In this document: piece after piece, positions 13,138-23,689 of the stretch | Layout of the letters: every line of letters begins with the position of its first letter | How positions within the stretch are numbered: position 1 is the first letter of the stretch | NCBI GenBank assembly: GCA_022495005.1 | Contig: JAGYXB010001761.1 | Location: 186,001 to 250,000, forward strand | DNA length: 64,000 nt | Direction: 5' to 3' | Source of the DNA: Rhyacophila brunnea | Taxonomy: Eukaryota; Arthropoda; Insecta; Trichoptera; Rhyacophilidae | Notes under the pieces: generated by a model | Told to the model about the DNA's origin: nothing | What the model saw: the letters and a program-made list of their open reading frames with translations, nothing else | Databases searched by the model: none | Translations under genes and position numbers: made by a program

Positions 13138-13609
13138 TTTTATAACGTTTTTATTATGTCGTATTCTTATTTGTCCGGTAGTTGTTTATCCAGTAAAAAT
13201 ATTGCAATCGATTTTTAACTAACTTCCATTTTAAACTTTTAGAATATATAAGAACACGATGCCAATGCATTCTTTTAATACTTTTAGCCATCTTTAAGTA
13301 GAATTGAATTCATTTTCAGTTAATTCTGTTTTGTATGAAAAGTTATTTCGGAAGAAATCCGTTAAAATTAAAACACTACTATTGGTTGCTAGAGGTCTGG
13401 GGTCCTAGCAAATAAATTATTAATATATACGTGCGTTACTATGGAAATCAATATGAAATATCAAAATGACATTTCAGTATTCTATATTTATTCGGTATTT
13501 CTATCAAGTACATTTTTTTTTTGATCATTTAAGCTAGTCAAGTCAAGTTTATATGATTTAAATTTAAAAACGCTGTAAATAAAAAGTTCTTTTTATCTTG
13601 TAATTATTT
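13138..13609 (+). mobile_element. MITE family M10, copy 2
   Basis: Same layout as the copy at 6551: tcgtattcttatttgtccgg near the start, the gttgctagaggtctgggg stem block, the acgtgcgttactatgg block, and a cttgtaattattt end. One copy of the subterminal repeat is changed (aaaacgctgtaa). Confidence 0.7.
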
Positions 13610-14099
13610 CACTTACTACCACCAAAAAAAATAGTTATAATTTCTTCACGGAATAGCTTTTGCTAACGAACTTTTTTAGATGCCAAATATGACGTTCTAA
13701 CTCTCACTATTGATATAAAAAGCGGCGTGCGGTCTATAGATGCTGTAGATGCAGCGCATCACCATAAATAACCGATACAGTACTATGTAAAAATTTGATG
13801 AATATATTTATTATGGGATTGTAGGTACCTACTGTATATTTCACTGAACACACTTCTAGCTGTGCTATATTATAAACATTTAGTATTGATTGAAAAAAAT
13901 ATATATATTAATGCTATCAGGCTACAGTATCACACACTATACTACTTTATCAGTCATCTGCCAAGATTGAATGAGTTACAAAATGTTATGTACGAGTAGT
14001 AATATACCAAATGTTAGGTAAATATATTATTAGTATTATTCAACACCATTCCTATAAACAAAAGTCACCGCACGCTACTGAATATTTTTTTTTGACCAT

Positions 14100-14215
14100 C
14101 TTCTTCTTCTTCGATGGCGCTACAGCTCTAGTCAATTCCTAGCCTCCTCCAGCCAGAACGGTCCTCCGCACGTCTTTTCCAGTTCCTGGTTTTTAGCAGC
14201 TGGTTGGCATCTTTT
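14100..14215 (-). pseudogene. Extreme C-terminal tip of a LINE reverse transcriptase
   Basis: On the minus strand the frame reads DANQLLKTRNWKRRAEDRSG then WRRLGID and stops. This matches the K-RNW-AxDRxxWR ending common to RTE-like LINE proteins. It directly abuts a SINE-like unit at 14232. Confidence 0.45.
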
Positions 14216-14231
14216 GTAATGTTATCACCAT

Positions 14232-14440
14232 TTTTTTGACCATATCCGATCATAATAAAATCATATGATGGGCGTCGACAGAATGGAAGTTTTTATTAAG
14301 AGAGTTTTATTTTTACTAGAGATGGATGTTAGCCACTTACTCTGAAAAACAATAATACGTGTATTTTTGCTAGGCCCAGATTTTAAACATAGGACCCACG
14401 ACATTATAAGCCGACGTATACGCCGCTCTGTCATAGTTGG
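14232..14440 (-). mobile_element. SINE-B copy 1
   Basis: In minus orientation it starts with a degraded tRNA-like head (cgtcggcttataatgtcgtg, then a B-box relic near the gacccacg block) and continues into a body containing aaaataca and ctaacatccat, ending with a gatcatatg / gatcggatatgg tail. It is one of about seven copies sharing this body in the window. Confidence 0.5.
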
Positions 14441-14806
14441 TGTTATATAACCCGAATAATAAATAATTTTCGCTACATCATCCTTAACAAAATTCTACCC
14501 TTTTGCAGTTTTAATCTCAAATTTGTTTTTGATAAATTTATTACCAGTGTCCAGACTTATGAATAAAAATACACTACATATTATAATATTTTGTATGGCT
14601 GTTTTAAGCGGTTACGTGTCAAGAACCTCTTTTTCAATAAATTGTGATACATAGATCTAAAATATTAATAACAGTCTCTAATCTACTCTCAAATGTAGTA
14701 TGTTTCCTTCCTTAATCAATACATAAAACTTGCCTATCAGCATCCATTATTTAAAAATATTTCTAGTTAAAGAAATTTTACTTGAATACCAAAAATATTT
14801 CATGTT

Positions 14807-15049
14807 TTGCTGTTTCCTCAAACATTAGTGAATTCTTGCGGAACTCCTAGCATGGCTCAACTCTGGTTGGGAATCACTGAATGTAAGGCAAAGCATGACG
14901 TATTTCAGAGCTTAGCACAATACGCTGAGAATGTAGTGGTGCGAAAAACGTTGAAGAAAGCCTTATTTATATTCATTTCCCTTTTCAAATTAATTTGTAG
15001 AAAACCTCACTCTGTTATCAAAAATCCGCTAACAGTTTCAAATCAGTGA
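14807..15049 (+). other. Weak 80-codon reading frame, unassigned
   Basis: An ATG-started frame (MLFPQTLVNSCGTPSMAQLW...) covers a slightly GC-richer patch. No family was recognised and there is no sign of flanking splice sites or repeats. It could be a transposon remnant or chance. Confidence 0.15.
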
Positions 15050-15193
15050 ATTCCGTTTATTACGAAAATTTTAAATCAAGGTATTAACTTTGATTCTTAT
15101 GCCTAGAATTTCTTAAAACTTTAGTTTTAACATAATGCAATAATTTTCTAGTTAATTTTTATTTATATGATATGAGATTAGTATTATAAATTT

Positions 15194-15247
15194 CAGGTAT
15201 ACTCACCAAAGGTAAAAGTGTGTGTTTACCTTTGGTGAGTGTACCTG
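15194..15247. other. 23-bp-stem hairpin next to hammerhead-like motif
   Basis: The arms 15201-15216 (actcaccaaaggtaaa) and 15225-15240 are perfectly complementary around an 8-nt loop. With one wobble pair the stem extends to caggtat / gtacctg (15194-15200, 15241-15247). It sits directly upstream of the hammerhead-like core at 15259. Confidence 0.6.
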
Positions 15248-15415
15248 AAACATGGCGCCTGAAGATGCCGAAAGGCGAAACCCGGGTCGCAAAAAACGAC
15301 TTAAATGGAATAGTACAGAGCTTGAATCCATTAGAATTTAAATTCAAATTCCATCAAGTACCTTCAGTCGATAGTATTAATATTATATTAAAAATATTGT
15401 AAGAGTTAAATAAAA
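15248..15415 (+). repeat. Short interspersed repeat carrying the hammerhead-like core
   Basis: The block from the hammerhead-like motif through tagaatttaaattcaaatt and tcaagtacc is repeated at 20165-20300. The ends are not resolved. It may be the terminus of a Penelope-like or other retroelement. Confidence 0.5.
15259..15290 (+). ncRNA. Hammerhead-ribozyme-like core, copy 1
   Basis: The bases read CTGAAGA (15259-15265, fitting CUGANGA), T, a GCC-GAAA-GGC stem-loop (stem II, 15267-15276), GAAA (15277-15280), a very short stem III (ACC..GGT-like, 15280-15287) and the cleavage-type UC (15287-15288). The following GC can pair with the GC just before CTGAAGA (start of stem I). One extra T between GA and stem II departs from consensus, and stem I beyond two pairs is not obvious. 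Minimal-stem-III hammerheads are known from Penelope-like and other retroelements. A second copy is at 20175. Activity is inferred only. Confidence 0.45.
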
Positions 15416-16282
15416 TATATTACAAGCAAGCGTGTATTAAAAATTACACGGAAATACTCACAACAACTTACTGTGGGGGCTAAAAAGGAACCGCTTGTTA
15501 TTGTTATTTTGTGTACGAAATGATCTTTATTTTAGTAGTTGCAAAATTATTCATGTCTAAGAGCCTTTATCCTGATTTTAATTTTTCCTTTTATTATATT
15601 ATTAAAGTATTACGACAGATAAAATACATATTTTTTTATGTTGTGAAAATGTACTTATCTCAATTCTATTTTATAAAGTAAGTTTTTTTTAAATAAAATT
15701 TAGTTTCAATGCTTCAAGATACATTAAATTTCATGTTTTAATGTACTGCAGTGTGTATTTTAAAGGTACTATAGGATAGGGTATCTTGAAATAGTTTCCC
15801 GTTTATCATTGTTTTGTACCTCATAGTATAATATTAGCACAACACTGTCAGTCTTTGTAGCTGTGGGAGCTGGTTCGAATCCGATGGTTAATAAAAATAA
15901 TAATTATGTTGTGTTTTGTATTTTGATTATCAGCAAGGGACCTAATAGATTGTGCCGGTCGGGAGAATATCTAATTAGCATTGTTTATTAGTTTTTATCT
16001 AGTTTGTTAACTTTTTTACTACCATGACGTTTCGTTAAAATAATAGATAATAATATCTTTCTTAAAAATAACAATAATGTTACAATTATTATTATTTTTG
16101 TATTTTATTCATAAAATAAATTCCCTCGCTGAATAATATGGAATATTTTATTGAAAAAATCACTATTATCTTTCGAATTGTAATGCGAGCACGCTGCCAT
16201 TTTTGGGTATCGTAATATCGCGAATATAAAATAAGTATGTAAAGCCGATATATCGAATCTGTGGTATTTTCTAAGAGTATTC
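15416..16282. other. No gene seen; isolated B-box relic
   Basis: AT-rich. At about 15871-15885 an exact pol III B box (ggttcgaatcc) is present, but no convincing A box is upstream, so it is at most a SINE remnant. Confidence 0.3.
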
Positions 16283-16864
16283 AGTGGCAAAGGGTGGAGA
16301 TAGGCTGTTAAGATCCGCCATAAATAGTGCACATTAACCTTTTTCAGTCAAATGTATATGTTTTTATTGAAATAAGACTAAAATTTACAGATGGCATTGG
16401 TTGGGTTTTAAAAATCAATTAAGCCCTGTCTCAACCAGACCATAATAATATTGGTATATTTAAGGCGATATGAAAAAATTGTGCACATTTTTTCATTCTT
16501 ACTTATTTGTTTTCGTTAGATTAAGAATACGTATTACACATATTGTTGGTTAATTTTTTTAATTCATCGAGGTATGCCTATACCAAACTATAATGGATAA
16601 AAATTATTATTTTATCTATAAAATATCCAAATTTATGTATGATTTAATTGCATAATTTTAGATATTTTATAGATATACGAGTATTTTTTGACTATTATCT
16701 ATTATGGCTTGGTTTTCGCAAGGCTTAATTGAATTTTAAAAACTAACCAACACCACCTGTAAAATGTAGTCTTATTTCAATGCAAACAAGTATGTATGAC
16801 TGACAAAGTTTAGTGTGCAATATTTATGGCGGATCTTAACAGCCTACCTCCACCCTTTGCCACT
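16283..16864. mobile_element. Long-TIR transposon, non-autonomous (about 580 bp)
   Basis: The left arm cagtggcaaagggtggagat, continuing to gatccgccataaata, is mirrored at 16824-16864 as tatttatggcggatcttaac through ccctttgccact. Further in, the blocks ttgaaataagacta and gttggttagt-like sequence also face each other, so the arms are about 150 bp. No ORF. The target duplication is unclear. A CAGTGGC start would fit hAT or related DNA elements. Confidence 0.6.
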
Positions 16865-17237
16865 CTCTGTAGAGACCCATGTACTCAGAAACAAAAATGT
16901 TAGTTTTAGTGATATTATAATATATTAAATGTATGCAGCCTAAATCGTCTCTGTTTGGGTAAAAGATAATGATTGTAATATTATAAATCAATTAAGTAGG
17001 TAGGTACCAAGGTAAGTTTAATTTGATATGGATACATTTTTGAATAATAAACACATAATGGTTTTTATGGTTGTTTTATTGTATGCACATCTTGTACAAT
17101 AAATTATCGCAGTATCCGAGGAACGATTATTCAATTGAAAGATTAATTGTGAGCTGCTTGATTGAAAGATTTGATATCGACTACTCATAATAATCAATAT
17201 AATAATATGATAAGTTACAGTGACAAGTACTTAATAA

Positions 17238-17637
17238 CGTATCCGGAAATTTGTACGTAAACAGTTCACCGCAGGACACTTCTTCGTGGGCGGCAGTACG
17301 TGAAACATAAGTTCGTGTAACATGTAATCAAATGACGAGTTCTTCGTTGAACATTTCACCGTGGAGTATATTTGTACCTATGCTACAACATGTGGCAAAT
17401 TTTATGAGATGTCTTTACTAGGTTAGGTTAGGTTAGGTTAGGGTTAATCTAATTGGAACAGTACTATTTGCAAACTATCGCCGCATTTTGTAAGATACGT
17501 ACAAGTGTATTCCACGGTGAAATGTCAACGAAGAACTCGTCATTTGATAAAATGTTATACGAACTCATGTTTCACGTACTGCGGCACACGAATAAGTGTA
17601 CCACGATGAATTGCATACGTACAATTTACATGTAACC
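17238..17637 (+). mobile_element. Mutator-like MITE, copy 3 (400 bp, 9-bp TSD, TTAGG block)
   Basis: It starts CGTATCCGGAAATTTGTACG and, read inward from the other side, GGTTACATGTAAATTGTACG. The flanks are acttaataa (17229-17237) and acttaatta (17638-17646). The halves are inverted repeats of each other (gacgagttcttcgttgaaca facing its complement). At 17420-17446 lies a block of TTAGG repeats of the insect telomere type. No ORF. Confidence 0.8.
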
Positions 17638-17796
17638 ACTTAATTATCGTCTGAAATCATTAGTTCTACGTTATGTTGATAGATGTTACTATAGTACTCT
17701 GGAGGTCAAAATGTGAGATTTATCGTCAAGGTTAATATAATAATCATAAAACATCGTTTGATTATTTCATACATTCTTCTTCCAGTAAATTTATTT

Positions 17797-18375
17797 GGTC
17801 ACATGTAAGTTGTACGTATGCAGTTCATCGTGGGACACTTAGTCGTGTGCCGCAGTACGTGAAACATGAGTTCGTATAACATTTTATCAAATGACGAGTT
17901 CTTTGTTGAACATTTTGCCGTGGAATACATTTGTACGTATCTTACAAAATGCGGCGATAGTTTGCAAATAGTACTGTTCCAATTAGATTAACCCTAACCT
18001 AACCTAACTTAACCTGACCTAACCTAGTAAAGACATCTCATAAAATTTGCCACATGTCGTAGCATACGTACAATAATACTCCACGGTGAGGCGGCTCTCG
18101 TGGTGCAGTGGGTAAGGCGCTGGCCTTCCACCCGAGAGTTCTGGGTTCGATTCCCGGTCATGACAAAAACATTTATGTGTTTTTCTCAAAGCCTGGGTGT
18201 TTGTGATTGTTCAATATTACTAACAACCACCTTGTACGAAAAAATAAGGACATGGTCATTAATAATTCTAAAAAAAAATTTGATTAAAAATGTTACACGA
18301 ACTCATGTTTCACGTACTGTGGCGCACGAATAAGTGTCCTGCGGTGAACTGTTTACGTACAAATTTCCGGATACG
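17797..18375 (-). mobile_element. Mutator-like MITE, copy 4, interrupted by a SINE (perfect 9-bp TSD)
   Basis: Same element as 17238 but inverted: it starts GGTCACATGTAAGTTGTACG and ends CAAATTTCCGGATACG. The flanks are a perfect aatttattt (17788-17796 and 18376-18384). Its centre carries CCTAA repeats (about 17992-18027). A tRNA-derived SINE occupies 18093-18278 and replaces about two dozen bases expected from the other arm. Confidence 0.8.
18093..18278 (+). mobile_element. SINE-A copy 1, tRNA-derived
   Basis: The head has a good pol III A box (tggtgcagtgg, 18101-18111) and a perfect B box (ggttcgattcc, 18144-18154) 33 bp apart, then a body with gcctgggtgtttgtgattgt and a terminal A-run. 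The acceptor arms do not pair, so this is a SINE and not a tRNA gene. It sits inside the MITE at 17797-18375. Copy 2 is at 19900. Confidence 0.8.
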
Positions 18376-19044
18376 AATTTATTTGTGGTGTTTGATGGCT
18401 ACCCTTAGCTTAATTTACCACCCGGAACTCAAATTACTGCCATTCTGACTATCATATCACTTACTTGAATCGATTCATATTATTATTGCTTTGTTGTCAC
18501 GAAGGCTTCCAACGATAGTGCCTCCACCGACAAACACTGTCATAAAAACAATCATTTCTTTGGTGAACAAAATTATTTACGATCGTTTTGCGAATAATAA
18601 CATAAAATATGATAAATTTTATGACAAACTATACGATGTTGAACAAGCGCTTTGGAAAAACCCTTAAAGCTAAAATTACATTTCTCCTTCGATCACTGCT
18701 AATCGTGAAATGTCATTTTGAATCGTTCCATAGAGACGTGCCCAGATTAGAATAAGATTTTTTTTTTCGCACACAACTCAGTCAATGATCGATAACAGTT
18801 CTGGGGGTCAGAAGCAGATGGCGGTAAGTACACTTTTTTCGAAAATGATGTTTTGGTGCCAATTTTTAAATGAGACTAATATCTAGGAGAAGCAGATTGC
18901 AACAAGTCCAAAAATGTTGTACTTTTACAGATAAATCATAAATCTGTATAGTAAGTTCTCTAACCTGTAGAAGCAGAATGCAGCAGAGATCGCATTATGC
19001 TTATAAGTTGTGACAATCATATCGACTACAATATATGAAAAATG

Positions 19045-19233
19045 GGTACTGTTCGGTAATCAGGAATACAGCGGAAAACACATTTTGAAAATTCCCGATA
19101 TACTGGATTATTTGTTAGTTTGCGTTAGTTTAGGTTAGGTTAGGTTTGGTTAGGTTAACCTAACAAATAACCCAGTTTATCGGCTATTTTCAAAATCTGT
19201 TTTCCGCTGTATTCCTGATAACCGAAGAGTACC
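19045..19233. mobile_element. hAT-like MITE copy 1 (189 bp, 8-bp TSD, TTAGG core)
   Basis: Terminal GGTACTGTTCGGTAATCAGG faces CCTGATAACCGAAGAGTACC, and the whole unit is a near-palindrome (gcggaaaacacattttgaaa facing its complement). The flanks gaaaaatg (19037-19044) and gaaaaatt (19234-19241) match at seven of eight. The centre has TTAGG-type repeats. An 8-bp duplication points to the hAT superfamily. Confidence 0.75.
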
Positions 19234-19899
19234 GAAAAATTTTAGACTCACTTCATTCTGCTATTAAAGTTTTTCATTTGGTTGGCAACATTTTCAGTAG
19301 CAGAGTGAAGTCCACTTCTTATTTCGCATTTAATGCTATTTTATATTAAAAGATACACTAATTATGATATGTAACATTTATAAAAGATAAGAACATTATG
19401 TTTTTTATACTGAAATAAAAAAAACATCATTGTCTGTCTCATTTGTTATATTTTACCATTCAAAGCAGTTTTAAATTTTAAAACTGCTCCCCTGAACAAT
19501 TTCACTTTTGTGACTTACCGCCTTTTGCTTCTCAGCCCCAGAGTTGTTATGTCGATGATTACCGTACTTCCATGAAAATTGACTATCACTGATCGTTGAC
19601 TGAATCGTACACAAGAATAATATTGACTCCATTTGTAGTGTAGTCGATCAAACAAATAAAAAATGACGTAAACACACATATTGCCACTTTAGCAGACTTA
19701 CATTGACTTTGTAATTAGGTAATCATTTTCGCATAAGAGAAAATATTGCGGTCATTCAATCAATCTTCTTCTTGTCGAGCCATCCCCTAGCGGCGGTCGG
19801 CCACCATCAGCACGATCTTAGCTTTCTCATCTGCTTGCTACCCGACATAGTTCAGTGAACCAATCAATAATGTCTTAAATTCTAATTGATTTAAGGACT

Positions 19900-20060
19900 G
19901 GCTCTCGTGGTGCAGTGTGTAAGGCGCTCGCATTTCATTCGTGAGCTCCGGGTTTGATCCCGATGAGGACGTAATATATTTATGTGATTTTCTCAAAACC
20001 TGGATGTTTGTGATTGTTTCACTTCTATTACTAAATACAACACTACTGCCATTGAGACCC
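19900..20060 (+). mobile_element. SINE-A copy 2, tRNA-derived, degraded
   Basis: It begins ggctctcgtggtgcagtg with the A box intact. The B box is changed (gggtttgatccc). The body shares cctggatgtttgtgattgt with copy 1 at 18093. The 3' limit is uncertain. Confidence 0.7.
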
Positions 20061-20164
20061 TTGGCCTTTTTTAGTTTTAAAAAGAATATACTTAGGTATA
20101 TGTAAATATTATATTGAAAAAGTGTATTTAGGCAGTGTGTATTTACAATTAATTGGTCAGTGCG

Positions 20165-20300
20165 CATAGTGCCTGAAGGTGCCGAAAGGCGAAACCAGGG
20201 TCGCAAAAAAATACTCAAATGGAATAGCATAATACTTATATATATATATTAGAATTTAAATTTAAAATTCATCAAGTACCCCTCGTTTGATATAATTAAT
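20165..20300 (+). ncRNA. Hammerhead-like core copy 2 and surrounding repeat
   Basis: The core near 20175-20206 reads CTGAAGG, T, GCC-GAAA-GGC, GAAA, CCAGGGTC. This is the same layout as at 15259, but the invariant CUGANGA is broken at its last base, so this copy would be predicted inactive. Stem III is slightly longer (ACC/GGT). Downstream it shares aaatggaatag and tcaagtacc with the first copy. Confidence 0.4.
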
Positions 20301-20446
20301 ATAATAATAACTTAGTGATTTAATTTCCAAATAAAATAATTACACATTATTTCCATGACTTACATATTAGTGCAGTTACACACTATATCCACTTTTGGGT
20401 ATTCAATATTTCGATGCGAACAATTATTATTTTGTTTGATGTGGCT

Positions 20447-20792
20447 TTAAAAAATATTCTCTGAAGAAAACCTGCAGAAAAATTAAAAAATAAATTTTCC
20501 ATCAGCTTACAAAATAAGTAGACAATACATCAAAACTAAGAACCACTTTAATTCCATTTGAAAATTTAATGTAATAGAAAAATAATAAAACATAATGGTA
20601 CAATCGATTTTGTTTTGCTTAAAAAACTGAAACAAAAATTTGTACTATACGTAGTATAAATATTTTCAGAAGAAAACGTGCAGGGAAATTGAAATTTTTT
20701 TTTCCATAAGCTTACAAATAGACAGTACATTAAAACTAAGAACCACTTTAATTCCGTTTGAAAATTGAATGTAATAGAAAAATAATGTAATA
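20447..20792. repeat. Imperfect tandem duplication, unit about 200 bp
   Basis: Two successive blocks share gaagaaaac.tgcag, aagcttacaaa-like and aactaagaaccactttaatt followed by gaaaat.gaatgtaatagaaa. They are diverged and AT-rich with no ORF. Confidence 0.55.
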
Positions 20793-21229
20793 GTAGAAAT
20801 ACAGTGTGATTAATTATGGAATTATTCAGCTCACACGTGACTTGTTAAATTCTTCGTTCGTCTTCATCCATGCGCACGTCCTATCTCACGTCTGCAGCGA
20901 TTCTTATGCAAATTATTCCTGGCCGTGCACCTTATTATGCTAGGGTGTGTCCGATGCGACTACTTATCAATCGATTACTCGGTTACTTATTGTTTTAACA
21001 GAATCGAGTAGCTATACAACTACTGAAAAACAACATCGTGTAATTTAATTATCATTCTATTTTCAGTTAATTTAAAAGTTTTACAAAAAGTGGTTTAGAA
21101 TAGTTGAAAATAAAAATTGTATTAATCTTAGGTATCCCATTATTATATATTTTTATTTATCTTTATTTCACAAATACTATTTAATTGCATGGAAGTTAAC
21201 GACTCACACACAAACAAAAATTCTATGAG

Positions 21230-21525
21230 CAAACACCACAGAACAGATAATAAATATAATACCAGTAGGCTATATTCAATACGCCGCATGGTGAAGCAGG
21301 CTTTTGAATGTGTGAGTGTCCTACGAAAATGAAGCACGCATTATGCACGTGCAATAGTGTGTGTAATACACCAACATTAAATGAGCGTAAATTCATAAAC
21401 CGAGAGCAGTTTTCAGTATTCGACGTTAAACATATTCTAGACACTTGTGTAAGTTTAACCCGGATTCATCCTTACTCGAGTCGGTTACCTGCTATCGCCT
21501 TACCCGTTGTTTATTTCAGTTCCCA
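21230..21525 (+). repeat. Interspersed repeat RU, copy 1
   Basis: The block including gtgcaatagtgtgtgtaata and ggttacctgctatcgcctta recurs in inverted orientation at 58470-58715. The short frames inside it are shared only because the DNA is shared. No terminal repeats were seen. Confidence 0.55.
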
Positions 21526-22182
21526 TAATTTCTGAGTTCCCTGGCAAACACCAATCGAACTGCGTGCATTTCCATATTACCTTCTATAGTAAGGACTGCA
21601 GATAACTGGCTGGAGTACTACATGCAAACGTTTCAAGACTGCAGCTATACCACGGAGTTTATTATTTGTTACATTTTTTTTTTTTACAAATTGTATATTA
21701 TTAAATTTATACGTCAATAAATTCCGGGTCTCAATTTATTTAAATAATCTACAACCAGTGTTTTTATTTAATTACCATGCGTATCACCTCACTCTCTCTA
21801 AACTAAAGACTATCATTTTCTTCAATCATTCTACATCCATCCCCTAAAATCATTATAGTTAGTCTATTTTATTTGCTGTACTGATTTATTTACGCATTTT
21901 TACGATTTACCATTTATGACTGTCTTAAGGAATAAACATAGTGTGTAAGAAATATAATAACTAATACAATAGATATAGAGATATAAAAGAGTATCTAACT
22001 AATATTCTTAAGTGCTGTTATTTCTTATAACGTAAACATTTTTGTTTTCAAGTCTTATAAATATATAATTTTACTTTTTCCATAAAATGTGCCCGTTTCT
22101 AATGCACGGGTAAAATTTTACAAACGTTATTTTGAAGTCTATGACAAATGAATAATACAATGCATTCATATTAAACATTAAA

Positions 22183-22685
22183 TAATTACAAGATAAAAAA
22201 AACTTTTTATATACAACGTTTTTAAATTTTCTGTTGAATAATATAAACTTGACAATTCTATGTATCAATAAATACTTTTTTGGGTACTTGATAGAAATAC
22301 TGAATCAATATAGAATACTGAAATGTCATTTTGACATTTCATATTGATTTCCATAGTAACGCACGTATACATTAATAATTTTGTTGTTAGGACCCCCTTA
22401 GCAACCAATAATAGTGTTTTACTTTTTACGATTTTTTTCCAAAATAACTTTTCATACAAAACAGAATTAACTGAAAATGAATTCAATTCTGCTTAAAGAT
22501 GGCTAAACGTAGATATTAAAATAATGCATTGTAATCGTGTCCTGATATATTCTAAAAGTTTCAAATGTCTAGCTAGTCGGAAAGTTAGTTAAAAATCTTC
22601 AATCGTCCAATACAAATCTTGGACAAACAAGAAAAAAAAAATTACTGGACAAACGAGAATACGAGTTAATAAAAACGTGGTAAAA
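22183..22685 (-). mobile_element. MITE family M10, copy 3
   Basis: Minus-orientation copy: it begins aattacaagataaaaaa with tacaacgttttta, contains the palindromic tgacattt block, cgcacgtatacattaataat and ctagctagtcggaaagttag, and ends aataaaaacgtggta. Confidence 0.7.
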
Positions 22686-23689
22686 TGATGTTGGTTTTAA
22701 GTAGACTTTTTAAGGCAATCTATTTTCTATTAGTTTACATGAGCCACGTTCTTAATAATTATTATAGATACCCGCTTCAATTCTCTAATAGTTATCAAGA
22801 TTTACATCCTTGAATGTGCTTTCCATATAGTTTAAAATAATCCAAATATTGTTTTATAATAATTATAAATGTTCAAACTATTTTTAAACTTTTACGCGCA
22901 TCACATTATTTAGTGAAATATTTTCGCTAAAACTTGTTATTGGAGTTTTTAATTGACTCATAATTATTATTGTAAATAATTTGCATAATTAAAAAAATAT
23001 TATGTGTAGTTTACTAAATACGCTGGATAGGTATCCGAATATATATAATTGTAATACTTGATTAACCGGGTATTAATACAATCGTGTATTTAAAAATGCA
23101 AGGTATGTTTGCAAATTCATCCTACGTGTATGTGAATTGACGTGGATGTACGTGAACCGTGAAAATTAAATGCAATTTTAGACTTCTCTGTAGTTTGCTA
23201 CGGGGCCGCATTAAGTCACTAGACTTTGCCTTGCCTTAACCTTTTCATTGCCACTTTACAAAAGAGATGACTGGCAATGAATACTAATGACTGCATGGTG
23301 ACTACTACACACAAGCCTTTTTAAAAACATCATTATTTTTTCTTCTTCATATAACTAAGCTATTATAAGTAAAGGTTCGTCACTTCTCATTTTTATGCTT
23401 CTTCGCCGATTTCCTTCTTCTTCTGATTCAAATTAAAAAACTTTCTCTGGGTGGCAAAAACGTAACTGGTTCAAAGGAATGAAGAACATACGTTAAAGTG
23501 CCCACCACCACCCGTCATATATGCACAACCGTGGATATGCACGGCCGCTTTCTATGACGCTTTAAACGTGTCTGAAAGAAGTGATTTTAAATGCTCATTC
23601 CGTCCCGAGACGGAGCCGCACGGGACTGATGCTGCAACCATGCACCGTAATGCTTGAAGAAGAAAGTTAAGAAAGAAAATTTTTGTTTT

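Noticed and set aside
17405..18030. True telomere or telomere fusion
   Set aside because: The TTAGG runs are only a few units long and lie symmetrically inside transposons with target duplications.
18093..18165. Functional tRNA gene
   Set aside because: A and B boxes are good, but acceptor and anticodon arms do not pair and the unit continues into a repeated body with an A-tail, as in a SINE.
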